From the NCBI GenBank assembly GCA_001310555.1, contig BAXO01000024.1, positions 1 to 58,404 of the forward strand: a DNA stretch of 58,404 nt. The letters run 5' to 3'. The stretch comes from Bacillus sp. JCM 19058. GTDB taxonomy: Bacteria; Bacillota; Bacilli; Bacillales_H; Bacillaceae_D. The notes below the pieces were generated by a model. That model was not told where the DNA came from, searched no databases, and was given only the letters and a program-made list of their open reading frames with translations. Each line of letters opens with the position of its first letter. Within the stretch, counting starts at the first letter, position 1. Positions 8,906-19,490 of this stretch are shown here, in pieces. A program made the position numbers and the translations under genes.

Positions 8906-9613
8906 AAAAAAATACCTGTGAGCGAAATATTCGGACCGACGATTCAAGGTGAAGGAATGGTCATTGGTCAGAAAACGATGTTTGTAAGGACAGCGGGCTG
9001 CGATTATCGTTGCTCATGGTGTGATTCAAGCTTTACCTGGGACGGGACCGGGAAAAGCAGGCTAATGACTGCAGCAGACATTGTCGAAAAGCTGCAAGCT
9101 GTCGGAGGAGAGAATTACTCCCATGTGACAATTTCGGGAGGGAACCCGGCTCTTCATCAAGGGCTTGGTGAGCTCGTCAGTCGGCTAAGCCATCTTGGAA
9201 TAAAGACAGCGGTAGAGACGCAAGGGACGGTTTGGCAGGATTGGCTGTTAACGATTGACGAAGTAACGATTTCGCCGAAGCCGCCAAGCTCTGGAATGGA
9301 AACAAATTTTACCGGGCTTGATCGGTTTGTCAGTCAGTTGAGTCCAGAGCAAGCGAGCCTAAAGATCGTCGTATTTAATCGAGAGGATTTTTTGTATGCG
9401 GAAACGATTCATTCCCGCTACCCGACGCTACCGTTCTATATGCAGGTCGGTAATGAAGATATTGTGAGCACAAATGAGGTAGAGCTGCGAACGAAATTGT
9501 TTGAACGGTATGAATGGTTAATCCAGCAATCGTTAGCATCACCTGTGATGAATGATGCAAAGGTATTGCCGCAGCTTCATACGTTAATTTGGGGAAATAA
9601 ACGTGGTGTGTAA
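8902..9613 (+). CDS. queE: 7-carboxy-7-deazaguanine synthase QueE (N-terminal frameshift)
   Basis: QueE is a radical SAM enzyme that contracts the pterin ring to 7-carboxy-7-deazaguanine. The iron-sulfur motif is CDYRCSWC and the SAM-binding segment TISGGNP follows. The gene should start at the ATG at 8902, overlapping the queD stop, and read MKKIPVSEIFGPTIQGEG. The run at 8905-8912 has eight A where seven would keep the frame, so as written the start is separated from the body, which is open from about 8918 to 9613. An internal start is unlikely because the conserved N-terminus lies before it. Confidence 0.93.
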
Positions 9614-9628
9614 AAAGGAGAGGATTCA

Positions 9629-10126
9629 AATGACAAAAAAAATACACGAGAGCTAAAGGAATTAACCTTGCTCGGAAAAGAAGGGACAAGCTATTCATTT
9701 GAATACGAGCCGGAAATACTCGAGGTCTTTGACAATAAGCATCCGAATCGCGATTACTTCGTAAAGTTTAACTGTCCTGAGTTCACGTCACTTTGCCCAC
9801 AAACCGGGCAGCCTGATTTTGCCACGATTTATATTAGCTATGTTCCGGACTTAAAAATGGTCGAGAGCAAGTCATTAAAGCTTTATTTATTCAGCTTTCG
9901 TAACCATGGCGACTTTCATGAAGATTGCGTCAACATTATCATGAACGATCTGATTGAATTGATGGCTCCTCGCTATATCGAGGTTTGGGGCAAATTTACA
10001 CCGCGCGGCGGTATTAGCATTGACCCTTACTGCAATTATGGCAAGGAAGGGACGAAATACGAAGAGCTCGCCTGGTATCGTTTCAACAATCATGACCTTT
10101 ACCCGGAAAAGGTAGACAATCGTTAA
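9629..10126 (+). CDS. queF: NADPH-dependent preQ0 reductase QueF (N-terminal frameshift)
   Basis: QueF reduces preQ0 to preQ1, the free base that is inserted into tRNA and that also binds the upstream riboswitch. The body holds the catalytic Cys in [18 protein letters not shown] and the active-site Asp in NHGDFHEDC; the C-terminus ends YPEKVDNR as in Bacillus. The ATG at 9629 follows AAGGAGAGG. The run at 9634-9641 has eight A; six or nine would join [18 protein letters not shown] in one frame. The short (unimodular) QueF type, about 165 residues. Confidence 0.95.
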   Translation, partial: NDKKNTRELKELTLLGKEGTSYSFEYEPEILEVFDNKHPNRDYFVKFNCPEFTSLCPQTGQPDFATIYISYVPDLKMVESKSLKLYLFSFRNHGDFHEDCVNIIMNDLIELMAPRYIEVWGKFTPRGGISIDPYCNYGKEGTKYEELAWYRFNNHDLYPEKVDNR

Positions 10127-10135
10127 TCTTCGTAT

Positions 10136-10175
10136 AAAAAGGCATTGTGGTGCAGCTGCCGCAATGCCTTTTTTT
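10136..10175 (+). terminator. Terminator of the queCDEF operon
   Basis: AAGGCATTG and CAATGCCTT form a stem with a GC-rich loop, followed by seven T. It begins 10 bases after the queF stop. Confidence 0.9.
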
Positions 10176-10218
10176 GGCTTATGCTAGATTTTGTTTCAAG
10201 CCTCTCCCGTTCTATTTT

Positions 10219-10317
10219 CTAAATGAATGCCATCCAGTAAAGGGAGCCTAACAGAAGTAGGCTGAGCACGATCAGCACTTTTTCTTCTGTTGCTAAGGCA
10301 GCGAATTTCGAAAACAT
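10219..10317 (-). CDS. Small membrane protein, 32 residues
   Basis: The frame reads MFSKFAALATEEKVLIVLSL and continues with LLLGSLYWMAFI, a single hydrophobic helix after a short charged head. AGAGGATG lies about 10 bases upstream of the ATG. It is too short for standard gene calling but has a clean start, stop and site. Family not recognised. It is convergent with queF and divergent from the DedA gene. Confidence 0.55.
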   Translation of the reverse strand: MFSKFAALATEEKVLIVLSLLLLGSLYWMAFI

Positions 10318-10426
10318 GGTAACTCACATCCTCTTCTTATAACGAAGCTTTTGTCATACTACTTGTTTAACCGAAATAGGCTGAATAGAGACGAGCCATA
10401 CTGTAAAACAGGCAGGAGTGAACAGA

Positions 10427-11032
10427 ATGGAAAGCTGGATCACAGAAACGATTAATCAGTTTGGGTATCTTGGTGTATTTTTATTAATTGCGCTCGAAAA
10501 TCTGTTTCCGCCGGTTCCGTCTGAAATCATTCTGACATTTGCCGGGTTTATGACGAGTTCAACGACTTTGAGCGCGAGTGGCATCATTGTAGCTTCAACG
10601 CTCGGTTCACTTTTCGGCGGAGCTATTCTTTATTATGTCGGCACATGGCTGCATATCGGCCAGCTGATGCAAATCGTCGATCGTTACGGACGGGTACTCG
10701 GGCTGAAGCGTGCCGATATTCACCGTGCCAACGCTTGGTTTCATCGTTATGGCGGTTGGACGGTTTTTGTCTGCAGGCTTATCCCTTTAGTACGCAGCCT
10801 AATTTCCGTTCCCGCTGGGATGGCGAAAATGAATATCATCCTCTTTCTAAGTTTAACCGCAGGTGGAGCACTCATTTGGAACGCAGTTCTCGTTTATGCC
10901 GGTGCTGCGGTTGGCGCTTCGTGGCAGGAGATCGTTCGCTATTTGTCGCTATACGCCAAAGTTGTCTATTTAATGCTCATCGTTGCTACCGTATTTTTCG
11001 CGGGCTTACTAATTAGTAGGAAAAAGAAATAA
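10427..11032 (+). CDS. DedA-family membrane protein
   Basis: About 201 residues with the DedA/SNARE-associated signature: NLFPPVPSEIILTFAGF near residue 30 and the CRLIPLVRSLISVPAGMAKM segment, which carries the conserved Arg-Pro pattern, plus several membrane helices and a basic C-terminus SRKKK. These proteins are linked to lipid-carrier recycling and membrane homeostasis; the substrate here is not known. The ATG at 10427 was preferred over an in-frame GTG at 10418 because GGAG sits 9 bases before the ATG and too close to the GTG. The frame is intact. Confidence 0.9.
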   Translation: MESWITETINQFGYLGVFLLIALENLFPPVPSEIILTFAGFMTSSTTLSASGIIVASTLGSLFGGAILYYVGTWLHIGQLMQIVDRYGRVLGLKRADIHRANAWFHRYGGWTVFVCRLIPLVRSLISVPAGMAKMNIILFLSLTAGGALIWNAVLVYAGAAVGASWQEIVRYLSLYAKVVYLMLIVATVFFAGLLISRKKK

Positions 11033-11036
11033 CGGC

Positions 11037-11635
11037 TTAGCGAAGCTTGACTTTAATGCGATATTCTGTCGGAATTAGCTGTAAGTCGAGCGCTATTTTT
11101 AATAGAAGCTCACGCCGAGTTGTCACGTATCGAGCCATTTGCTTTTGTAAAATGACGAGCCTCTGTTCTTCTACCGTATTCTCGGCTGCCCTCCCGTTTT
11201 TACAAACAGAGTAATGCTGTAGCTCATAGATTTCTAAATCGAGCTGCTTCATTTGCTCAGATAAGGTGTGCAACTTCTTTTGCAGCTTGCGATTAAGTCG
11301 ATGAAGAGGAACTAAAACAAAGACAGTAGCTCGTACTGATGCTGCCGTGCGAAGTAAGCGGCGATCGACACGTATACCTGGCCAAATCGCATAGCTTCCA
11401 TTAGGCAATAGTGCGAGCTTTAGCTCGGGCGTTTGCTCTTTGTCCAGACGGAGTGTTTGGTAAGCGGCTTCAGGATAAACGAGTTTTTTTTGGCGCTTTT
11501 TTTTGTCGTTGCTAGATTGCTAATTTTAGCTATATTCACTGTTCTTCTCCCGATATCGAGCCATTCCTGTCGATGCCAACTCTCGGAATAAACAGCGTAA
11601 GAAGTCCATGAAGGATCGCTTGTCATAAGACTCAA
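11037..11635 (-). CDS. Protein of unknown function (frame broken)
   Basis: Two open pieces join to about 200 residues. The N-terminal piece runs from a TTG at 11635 behind GAGGAG; the C-terminal piece has a coiled-coil-like stretch (KLQKKLHTLSEQMKQLDLEI) and a basic end. The join is in a pair of eight-base T runs on the plus strand at 11484-11491 and 11497-11504; shortening the latter by two (or lengthening by one) links TTK to RQKKLVYPEAAYQTLRLDKE. I recognise no family. It is convergent with the DedA gene, only 4 bases apart, and lies downstream of the HD-GYP gene on the same strand. Confidence 0.6.
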
Positions 11636-11731
11636 TAGAATCCGCTCCTCATCGTTAATATCAGCTTTATAAAATGACTATGTAAAACGATAGATTCCTA
11701 TGACTAGATTATGAAGATTAAGAGATTTTAA

Positions 11732-11762
11732 GAAAAAAATACGCTGAAAAAAATCAACGTAT
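11732..11762 (-). terminator. Terminator of the HD-GYP gene
   Basis: On the minus strand ATACGTTGA and TCAGCGTAT pair (one G-T), with a T-rich loop and a following run of T. It starts 7 bases after the reconstructed HD-GYP stop. Confidence 0.75.
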
Positions 11763-11768
11763 CGCTCC

Positions 11769-12847
11769 TTATTCTGATTTCGTTTTTGTCTTTACGTAGC
11801 TGTCGACATCCGAAACGGTCAAGGAAAGGTTTGTCGGAAGCTGAAACGGAGCACCGCTAGCACCGATGTTTCTTAAAAAAAAGGTAAATAAGGCGACTTT
11901 TTGGGGACATTCATGATTTTTGCTTTTGCCTGGTTCGACAGCTGAACGATCGTGTTCCTAGGGAAGATATGAAGCATTTTCATAAATTCCTTGACATATA
12001 AAGGATCAAATTGCTCCGGTTTATGGAAGAGGTAGCTGAGAGCTCCTCACAGTGTAACGCTTTACGATGAGGGCGCTGCAGCGTCATCGCCGAATAAACG
12101 TCAACGATCATTAAAATTCGCACATCTCCGTTTAGCTGTTCTGCTGTTATTCCGTCAGGGTAGCCGCTACCGTCCAAGCGTTCATGGTGCTGCCTGGCAA
12201 GGTAGGCAATATCTCTCGTTTCCTCATGCTTCAATAATTTCTTTTCGCCTATTATAGTATGGGCTTTAATATATTCAAATTCCTGAAAGGTCAGCTTTCT
12301 TTTTTTGCTTGATTAATATGTTCCGAACGTTCAGTTTGCCAATATCGTAGAGAAGGCAGCCTTTTGAGAAGTGGCTTAAGTTTGGCAGCTTTAAGTAGTG
12401 TCCGAAAAGCGTTCCTAGAATAAACGTATCGATGACGTGAATAAAGGTGAAAAAGTCATCAGCGCGAATGTCGTGCAAATAAAGATTAATCAAAGGCTCC
12501 TTTACGAGCTTTTGAAACTCTTCAGTAACAAAGCGAAGCAGGAATCTTGATTTAAAGAGAGGCCGTATCGATCCTCGAACCCTAGAAGCTTTAGCGTTTG
12601 AAAAAAGGGCTCGTTAAGTGAACGCTGACCTTTCTTCGATTTTTTCATCTCAGCTTTAGCTTTCGGGCGTGAGCTTTTTTTCGGCTGAGGATAAATAACG
12701 AGATCCTCAATTCCGAGCTTCTTTAGCTTGGAGAGGATTTTTTTCAGTAATGATCGTTCCGCCGGCTAACAATAATAATTGACCGCGAAATATATCCTCC
12801 GCAACGATATCCCCTACACTAATTTCATAAATTCGTTTGACTTCCAC
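11769..12847 (-). CDS. HD-GYP domain protein (frame broken)
   Basis: Reconstructed length is about 360 residues. The N-terminal part reads VEVKRIYEISVGDIVAEDIF, then a basic linker, then an HD-GYP domain. HHERLDGSGYPDGI is the GYP motif, but the expected HD pair reads LLYDIGKL, with Tyr in place of His. HD-GYP proteins hydrolyse cyclic di-GMP; loss of the His could impair metal binding. The C-terminal tail matches the short beta domain usual after Bacillus HD-GYP domains. The start is GTG at 12847 behind GGAGGTGGG. Frame breaks are implied at 12738-12744 (seven T for six), near 12245-12300, near 12050, and at 11875-11882 (eight A for six). Confidence 0.75.
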
Positions 12848-12974
12848 AATCCCACCTCCGAATACGACTTAATAATCACACCATAAGTAAGCGTATGCCA
12901 AAAGATTCAATGATATTTCTTGAGCATCATTTACGGCTAAAAAAAGCATCTACCTCAAAGGGGGACGGAGGAGA

Positions 12975-13046
12975 ATGCTGCAAGATGAGAATAACTATCG
13001 TCCAGCCCTCGAACGGATGAACTACTTATTAGGTAAAGTCCGATGA
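12975..13046 (+). CDS. Small ORF, 23 residues
   Basis: GGAGGAGA directly precedes an ATG that opens MLQDENNYRPALERMNYLLG and ends KVR. In another frame the codons continue to about 13097 (SDERKVHFIKK), so a lost base may hide a somewhat longer peptide. No family recognised. The rest of 12848-13155 shows nothing I can support. Confidence 0.35.
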   Translation: MLQDENNYRPALERMNYLLGKVR

Positions 13047-13155
13047 ACGGAAGGTACACTTTATAAAAAAGTCCTATATGTAAATTAGTAAATAAGTCTC
13101 ATTTTAGTTTACTGAAGATCGCTGATTTTGGCAATGCCATTTTTTTGAGGCAAAT

Positions 13156-13183
13156 CAAAAAGGAAGATGAGTTCATCCTCCTT
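13156..13183 (-). terminator. Terminator of the lytic transglycosylase gene
   Basis: On the minus strand AAGGAGGATGA and TCATCTTCCTT pair with one G-T, followed by a T run. It begins 12 bases after the stop at 13195. Confidence 0.7.
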
Positions 13184-13194
13184 AACGATCGTGA

Positions 13195-13798
13195 TTAAAA
13201 CGGCAAGTCGATCAGCTCGTAATAATCGTTATACGCTTCATAATAAGAAAGTACTTCCTGGACGTAGTCGTTGCTTTTGTTATAAGCAAACAAAGCCGCT
13301 TCATAATCCCCGTCATTTGCTCCGTGCTCAGCCAAATATCTGGCTGCAGCGTAAGCCGAGTCCTCCAAGTCAAACGGGTCGGCGATGCCGTTTCCGCTGG
13401 CGTCAACACCATATCCTTGATGCTCCTCGATCAATGCAAGATCGGTAATGTCGATATCGTCTTCAATATCGCCAAGTTCATTCCCAGGATAGGACCAGCC
13501 GACCCAAGTTCGCGGCATGAATTGAAATGGACCGAGGGCGCCAACAGGGCTAATTAACGGATCCATCGTTGAGAAAATCGTTTCGACGCGATGAACGGAT
13601 GCTAGTAATTCCCAAGGAATGTCATATTGTTCAGCTGCTTCTTGATATACGGACATATAGACCTCAGGAATTTGATGCTGACTAATGACGGATTTGTACG
13701 TGATTTGCCGGACTTGAGCGTTCGTTTCGAACAAATAGACGGCCGCAGCAATGATGACAAAAGCAACTATGAAGAGAAAGGTAAACATTTTTTTTCAT
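13195..13798 (-). CDS. Membrane-anchored lytic transglycosylase (SLT domain)
   Basis: A membrane helix near the N-terminus (FTFLFIVAFVIIAAAVYLF) is followed by an extracellular SLT-type domain. The catalytic Glu is in SVHRVETIFST, followed by the typical SPVGALGPFQFMPRTW and a late SAYAAARYLAEHG and LFAYNKSNDYVQEVL, all matching peptidoglycan lytic transglycosylases that cleave the glycan strand with 1,6-anhydro product. The start is the ATG at 13798 behind AGGATG; the run of eight (13788-13795) has one base more than needed for MKKMFTFLF. About 200 residues. Confidence 0.88.
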
Positions 13799-13994
13799 TA
13801 AGCTGACATCCTTATGTTTAAACAATAGTTGATAGTCTCTACTCTATTATACAAGCACGTAAATAAGTTGGACAATAGTAAAAAATTAGCCTAAATAAAT
13901 AATCTTATCCGCTTCACTTTATGCTAAAATAGAAAGGTCAAAAGAACCCTCGTTCTGGCTCGTTTAGAAACGAATGAAATGGTGATGATAATGG

Positions 13995-14279
13995 ATGATT
14001 GATCTGCAGTTTGAAAAATATCAGGAGGTAGAGCTGAAGAAGCTGGTGCTTACCGATTCCTACTCGGTCGGTCATTGGCTGCATCACCGAATCTCCTTCA
14101 GCACGGAAGAGGTACAAGGTGAACTGAACGACCCCGAAGCGTTGCTCATTACCGATCAGGCAACAAATACCGTTATCCAAGTTGTTTTGCTGGAAGAAGG
14201 CTGCGATTCAGCAAACTTTCAGTTTACTGAGAAGGAAAAAGAACAGTTGACAGCATGGTGGCTCGAGCAACAGTTGTAA
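13995..14279 (+). CDS. Hypothetical protein, 94 residues
   Basis: An intact frame from an ATG behind a weak GGTGATGA site, ending WWLEQQL. It is acidic and soluble with no membrane segment. I recognise no family. It is a single gene between the transglycosylase (divergent) and odhA. Confidence 0.6.
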   Translation: MIDLQFEKYQEVELKKLVLTDSYSVGHWLHHRISFSTEEVQGELNDPEALLITDQATNTVIQVVLLEEGCDSANFQFTEKEKEQLTAWWLEQQL

Positions 14280-14603
14280 AACAGTTTTGTTTCAGCTTTC
14301 GCTTCCGGCGAAAAAGCGTTATCGGAACGTCTGGAATTCGACAGGTAATGGCTCGGCAATGACTCGCTAGCAAAGGCTGCTGCAAGCGAGCGAGACTATC
14401 GATTGATTAAAGTGGATAATCGTTGTTATTCCGCTGATTTTTTGAGCAATTTCTTTGACACAAATTTGTCAAAAAGTATTACTAAAATAATTCATGCAAA
14501 TAGCGATATAATCTTTGAGCAAATGTGTCAATCATGTTAATATGGACTTGTAAGCGTTGCACTGTTCACAGCAATGTAAAAGTTACTAGGAGGTTATTGT
14601 CAC
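14280..14603 (+). promoter_or_regulatory. Upstream region of odhA with inverted repeats and cre-like site
   Basis: TTTGACA and TGTCAAA at 14453-14472 form an inverted repeat, and a related TTGACACATTTG appears in reverse at 14518-14529. TGTAAGCGTTGCAC at 14549-14562 resembles the CcpA box TGWAANCGNTNWCA with three mismatches at its 3' side. Carbon control of odhAB is known in Bacillus, so a weak CcpA site is plausible. Promoter position is uncertain. Confidence 0.4.
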
Positions 14604-17447
14604 ATGTCCAGCAAGGAGCATCACCCCGAAGAGCCATGGCAAGGATTTTATGGTCCGAACCTTGGCGTCGTGATTGAGCTTTATGAGAAATATACAAAAG
14701 ACCCAGGATCGGTAGACGAAGAGCTACGAGAATTATTTGAACGCTGGGGTCCACCGCCTTCTGAAGAAAGGAGCGCGAGAGTTCACACGACAAATGTTCC
14801 GGTAGTACCTACAGGAACGGACATGATGAAAAAAAATAGTTAGTGCGACTAAACTCGCTGATACCATTCGAACAAAAGGGCATTTGGTTGCGGATGTTCA
14901 CCCGGTATTGAAAGAGCATGAGCAGGAGTCGTTGCTCGACCTTTCTCGCTTCGATGTAACAGAGGACGATTTAAAAGCGATCCCTGTTGAACTGATTTGT
15001 CCTGACGCCCCTTCTCATGTCAAAAATGGCTGGGATGCGCTTAAGCATTTGGAAAATGTATATACGAAAACGATTGCGTTTGAATTTGGACATGTTCAAG
15101 ATGAAGATGAGCGTAATTGGTTGAACGAAATGATTGAATCGAGTCGTTTCGTACCTGATTTTTCCAGGCAGCAGCGTTTAAATCTATTGAGGCGTCTGAC
15201 TCAGGTGGAAGGCTTTGAGAATTTTATTCATCGTACGTTTGTCGGGCAAAAGCGTTTTTCAATCGAAGGGCTGGATATTCTTGTCCCGATGCTCGATGAA
15301 TTAGTACGTCAATCGGTTCATGAAGGAACAGAACATATTTTAATCGGCATGGCACACCGCGGCCGTTTGAATGTGCTTACTCATACATTAGGTAAACCGT
15401 ACAAGAAGATTTTTTTCCGAATTTTTAAATGCACCGAAGTCAGAGCCCCCGTCGGAGGCTTCGACAGGAATTAACGGCTGGACCGGTGATGTCAAATATC
15501 ACTCTGGAGCTGATCGACAAATTAAAGAAGAGAATACGGTCGAAGCAACCGTTACATTAGCTAACAACCCGTCTCATCTTGAATTTGTCAATCCGATCGT
15601 GGAAGGCTATGCAAGGGCAGCGCAAGAGGAACGGTCGACTAAAGGTGCTCCTGTACAAGACGTTAAGAAGGCGTATTCGATATTAATCCACGGCGATGCC
15701 GCTTTTCCGGGACAAGGAATTGTTACAGAAACTCTTAACCTAAGCCGGTTAAAGGCTATCAAACCGGAGGATCTGTTCATATTATCGCAAACAACAACAT
15801 CGGCTTTACGACAGAAACGTTTGATTCGCGCTCGACTACATATGCAAGCGACCCGGCAAAAGGCTTCGAAATTCCGATCCTGCATGTGAATGCCGATGAT
15901 CCGGAAGCCTGTTTGGCGGCTATTCATCTGGCATTTGAATACCGAAAACGGTTCAAAAAAAAGACTTTCTCATCGACTTGATCGGTTATAGCGCTACGGC
16001 CATAATGAGACGGATGAACCGGCTGTTACTCAGCCAAGTATGTACAGTGTCATTCGCAAGCATTCGACAGTCCGAGGCCTGTATGCCGAACAATTAACAG
16101 AAACCGGTGTGATTAATCAAAAGCAAGGGGCTGAGTTAGAAAAGGAAATACAGTCCTATTTGCAGGAAGAATACGAGAAGGTAGCGAGCAATAAATCCGA
16201 TAAAAAGGTTGAAATGTCGCCACCTGATTTTATCGTAAATGGGCTTCCAAAGGTTAAGACAGCCGTACCTCTTGATGAACTTATTAATTACAATCAGCAG
16301 CTCTTGGAATGGCCGGAAAGTTTTTCAGCGAATACGAAATTAGAAAAAAATTCTTAAAAGGCGGCTACAGGCCTTTGACGGAGAAGGAAGCATCGATTGG
16401 GCGCTTGCCGAAACGCTTGCTTTTGCGACAATCATCGCAGATGGAACGCCGGTTCGGTTGACGGGACAGGATTCGGAAAGAGGGACATTTGCGCATCGCC
16501 ACCTCGTGTTGCACGATCGGAATAACAGCAATGAGTATTCACCATTACAACACTTAAAAGAAGCGAATGCGTCATTTGTTGTGCATAATAGTCCGTTGAC
16601 GGAAGCGGCAGTTGTAGGCTTTGAATACGGCTATAATGTATTTGCCCCAGAGACGCTCGTTCTTTGGGAAGCGCAGTACGGTGATTTCGGTAACGGTGCC
16701 CAAGTCATGTTTGACCAATGGATTTCCGCCGGGCGTGCAAAGTGGGGGCAAAAGTCAGGCCTTGTCGTGTTGTTGCCACACGCGCATGAAGGGCACGGAC
16801 CTGAGCATTCCAGCGGTCGCGTTGAGCGCTTTCTTACGCTAGCAGCCGAGAATAACTGGACGATTGCAAACTGTACATCAGCCGCTCAATATTTCCATAT
16901 CCTAAGACGGCAGGCAGCTATTTTGAAAAAGGATTCGGTTCGACCTCTTATCATGATGACGCCAAAAAGCTTGCTTCGTCATCCTTTGGCTTCTTCAGGT
17001 CACGCTGAGTTTTCTGATGGGGAGTTTAATTCGGTCGTCGAGCAAAAGGGGCTCGGAAGTAAGCCTGAAAAGGTTGAGCGCGTCATCCTATGTACCGGGA
17101 AAATTTCCATTGATCTGCTTGAAAGAATTCAGCAGAGAGAAGAGGAAGATTGGGACTGGCTTCACATTTTGCGGGTCGAGGAGCTCTATCCATTCCCGAG
17201 ACGGATCATTCGCGAGATCCTTGCCCGCTTTGCAAGCCTGAAGGAAGTTACTTGGGTTCAAGAAGAGCCGAAAAATATGGGGGCTTGGCCGTTTATGGAG
17301 TCACGCATCCGCGAAATTACTCCAAAGGATGTACCGCTTAGCTATATTGGACGTACGTACCGTTCGAGCCCAGCCGAGGGTAGTCCGATTGCACATAAAA
17401 CTGAGCAGGAGAGGATCGTGTCAGAATCATTGACCCGCAAAAATTAA
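14604..17447 (+). CDS. odhA: 2-oxoglutarate dehydrogenase E1 component (frame broken)
   Basis: E1 of the TCA-cycle 2-oxoglutarate dehydrogenase complex; it decarboxylates 2-oxoglutarate with thiamine diphosphate. In order: N-terminal [72 protein letters not shown], and C-terminal [16 protein letters not shown]. Length fits about 945 residues. AGGAGG precedes the ATG at 14604. Frame changes are at 14829-14836 (eight A for seven), 15410-15416 (seven T for six), about 15750 (one A short), 15955-15962 (eight A for six), about 15990, and 16344-16350 (seven A for six). It is followed 13 bases later by odhB in one operon. Confidence 0.95.
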
Positions 17448-17459
17448 GGAGGCCATACA

Positions 17460-18713
17460 GTGATTGAGATTAAAGTACCTGAACTAGCAGAATCGATTAC
17501 AGAGGGAACAATAGCGCAATGGTTAAAAGAGGTCGGCGATTATGTGGAACAAGGGGAGTATCTTGCTGAACTCGAAACAGACAAGGTCAACCTTGAAATT
17601 ACTGCCGAGCATTCCGGCGTGATAAAGGAATTTAAAAGGGAGCCGGGTGACACAGTAGAGGTCGGTGAGATCATCGCTATTATTGATGAAAGCGGAACGG
17701 CTGAAAGCCAGGCATCTAAGCAAGCTCCAGCTGCTGCGAATGAAGAAGCGCAAGCTGTGGCAAAGGAGGCGGCAGCTCCGGTTAAAAAGGAAGAGCCTCC
17801 GGCAGAAGAAAACGGGCAAGGCGATCGTCCGATCGCTTCACCGGCTGCGCGTAAATTGGCGCGAGAGAAAGGCATTAACTTAAGCGAAGTCGCAGCAAAC
17901 GATCCGCTTGGACGTGTGCGCAAGCAGGATGTTGAATCCCATCAGTCAAAGCCGGCACAAAAGCCTGAGCCAAAAGCTGTACAAGCGCCTGCGGCAACTG
18001 AAAATGCCGCGAAGCCAGTTGAGCGGATTAAAATGTCGCGTCGCCGTCAAACGATCGCCAAACGTCTAGTCGAATCACAGCAGACAGCAGCGATGCTGAC
18101 GACGTTTAACGAGGTTGATATGACAGCTGTAATGGACATGAGAAAACGCCGGAAGGATGCATTTCTTGACAAGCATGGAGTAAAGCTTGGCTTTATGTCC
18201 TTTTTTACGAAGGCTGTCATCGGGGCGTTAAAGGAATTTCCATTGCTGAATGCAGAAATTCAAGGCGATGAGATTGTAGTCAAGAAGCATTATGACATCG
18301 GGATGGCCGTTTCGACGGATGAAGGCTTGGTCGTTCCAGTTGTTCGCGATGCTGATCGACTCGATTTCGCTGGAATTGAGCGAGAAATCGGCAACTTGGG
18401 TAAGAAGGCGCGGGACAATAAATTGACCCTTGGCGATTTGCAAGGGGGAACGTTCACGATTACAAACGGCGGTGTTTTTGGCTCGTTAATGTCAACGCCG
18501 ATATTGAATGCACCGCAGGTTGGAATTTTAGGGATGCACAAAATTCAGTGGCGTCCAGTTGCCTTGGATGAAGAGCGTTTTGAAAACCGACCAATGATGT
18601 ATTTGGCTCTTTCCTACGATCATCGAATCGTTGACGGTAAAGAAGCTGTCAGCTTCCTCGTGAGAGTGAAGGCAATGCTGGAAGATCCAGAATCATTATT
18701 ACTTGAAGGTTAA
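17460..18713 (+). CDS. odhB: 2-oxoglutarate dehydrogenase E2, dihydrolipoamide succinyltransferase
   Basis: E2 transfers the succinyl group to CoA. Domains: lipoyl domain (about 1-75; the lipoylated Lys is in [10 protein letters not shown]), an Ala-Pro-Glu linker, a peripheral subunit-binding domain (about 120-160, [17 protein letters not shown]), a second linker, and the catalytic domain with the active His in [16 protein letters not shown]. The frame is intact at 417 residues. The start is GTG at 17460 with AAGGAGG upstream. The E3 subunit is usually shared with pyruvate dehydrogenase and is not here. Confidence 0.97.
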   Translation: MIEIKVPELAESITEGTIAQWLKEVGDYVEQGEYLAELETDKVNLEITAEHSGVIKEFKREPGDTVEVGEIIAIIDESGTAESQASKQAPAAANEEAQAVAKEAAAPVKKEEPPAEENGQGDRPIASPAARKLAREKGINLSEVAANDPLGRVRKQDVESHQSKPAQKPEPKAVQAPAATENAAKPVERIKMSRRRQTIAKRLVESQQTAAMLTTFNEVDMTAVMDMRKRRKDAFLDKHGVKLGFMSFFTKAVIGALKEFPLLNAEIQGDEIVVKKHYDIGMAVSTDEGLVVPVVRDADRLDFAGIEREIGNLGKKARDNKLTLGDLQGGTFTITNGGVFGSLMSTPILNAPQVGILGMHKIQWRPVALDEERFENRPMMYLALSYDHRIVDGKEAVSFLVRVKAMLEDPESLLLEG

Positions 18714-18720
18714 CGATTAA

Positions 18721-18746
18721 GAACCCTCTTCCCGTGAAGAGGGTTC
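18721..18746 (+). terminator. Hairpin after odhB
   Basis: GAACCCTCTT and AAGAGGGTTC pair perfectly, right after the odhB stop. It lacks a strong T tract, so termination may be partial. Confidence 0.6.
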
Positions 18747-18771
18747 TCCTCACTAAAAAGGAGCTGAACAG

Positions 18772-18972
18772 ATGATTCATCTAAGCTGGCACGATAGTAA
18801 AACGATTCGAAGCGTAAAATGTATTCATACAAACGCAAAAAAGTATACAGTCGACCGTGCCTTGACAGCTGGAAAATCGTACGAGCTAAAGAACGAAACG
18901 GACGAATTTTACTTTGTGATTGACAATACCGGTGAAGTCGGCGGGTTTTATAAGGACTATTTTGAAGGATAG
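18772..18972 (+). CDS. DUF6501-like small protein
   Basis: A 66-residue intact protein beginning MIHLSWHDSKTIRSVKCIH and ending in FYKDYFEG. Its overall pattern (KCIHTNAKKYTV..., YELKNETDEFYFVIDN) matches a conserved small Bacillaceae family. AAAGGAGC precedes the ATG. Function unknown; soluble, probably a small beta protein. Confidence 0.7.
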   Translation: MIHLSWHDSKTIRSVKCIHTNAKKYTVDRALTAGKSYELKNETDEFYFVIDNTGEVGGFYKDYFEG

Positions 18973-19129
18973 AAGCGAGAGAAGGACAACAGAGCGAGCG
19001 TAGTCTCGCTCTTCATGTAGGGCGAGCTAATCAATGTAGCTTGGTTCATATACCGTTCCTTCAAGAAAAGCTGAATCGCTTTTTTTTCTTGTCTTAAGCT
19101 GTTATTTTCGCTATAATCAGGCTAACTGC

Positions 19130-19400
19130 AAATGATCGTGCGATGATAAAGAGGAGTAGGGCGAATTATACGTTTCAGAGAGCTAGTGGCGGCTGTGAAC
19201 TAGCACGTAAAATCGCTCGAATGGGCTTTGGAGCACTCAAACCGAAACCGAAGTGGAGTAGGCTTTGACGAAAGGTCTTGGCGTTATAAAGACAGCTGTT
19301 TGTTACGAATGCATAGACAGTCAAAGTGAGTTTGCAGAAGCAAATTAACGAAGGTGGTACCACGGGTCTCCCGTCCTTTTTGGACAGGAGGCCCTTTTTT
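19130..19400 (+). promoter_or_regulatory. T-box riboswitch for trpS (tryptophan specifier)
   Basis: The T-box sequence AAGGTGGTACCACGG lies at 19351-19365, followed by a terminator stem and a T run at 19394-19400. A stem I region upstream has the AGAGAG-like element and a specifier loop reading GAATGGGC; TGG at 19222-19224 is the tryptophan codon. Uncharged tRNA-Trp should stabilise the antiterminator and turn on trpS. The 5' end is approximate. Confidence 0.93.
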
Positions 19401-19490
19401 CGTTGAAGGGAGTGATGACGGTGTCAGACGACTGGTGGTGGCAGATGACCAGAATTAAAATAGGAAAACAATTATTTTGGAGGGATTTTC

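Noticed and set aside
14604..17447. odhA as a genuine pseudogene
   Set aside because: All catalytic blocks are present in order, odhB directly downstream is intact, and most breaks sit in A or T runs.
17523..17923. Long minus-strand open frames inside odhB
   Set aside because: They mirror the Ala-Glu-rich linker codons of odhB, which is complete and certain.
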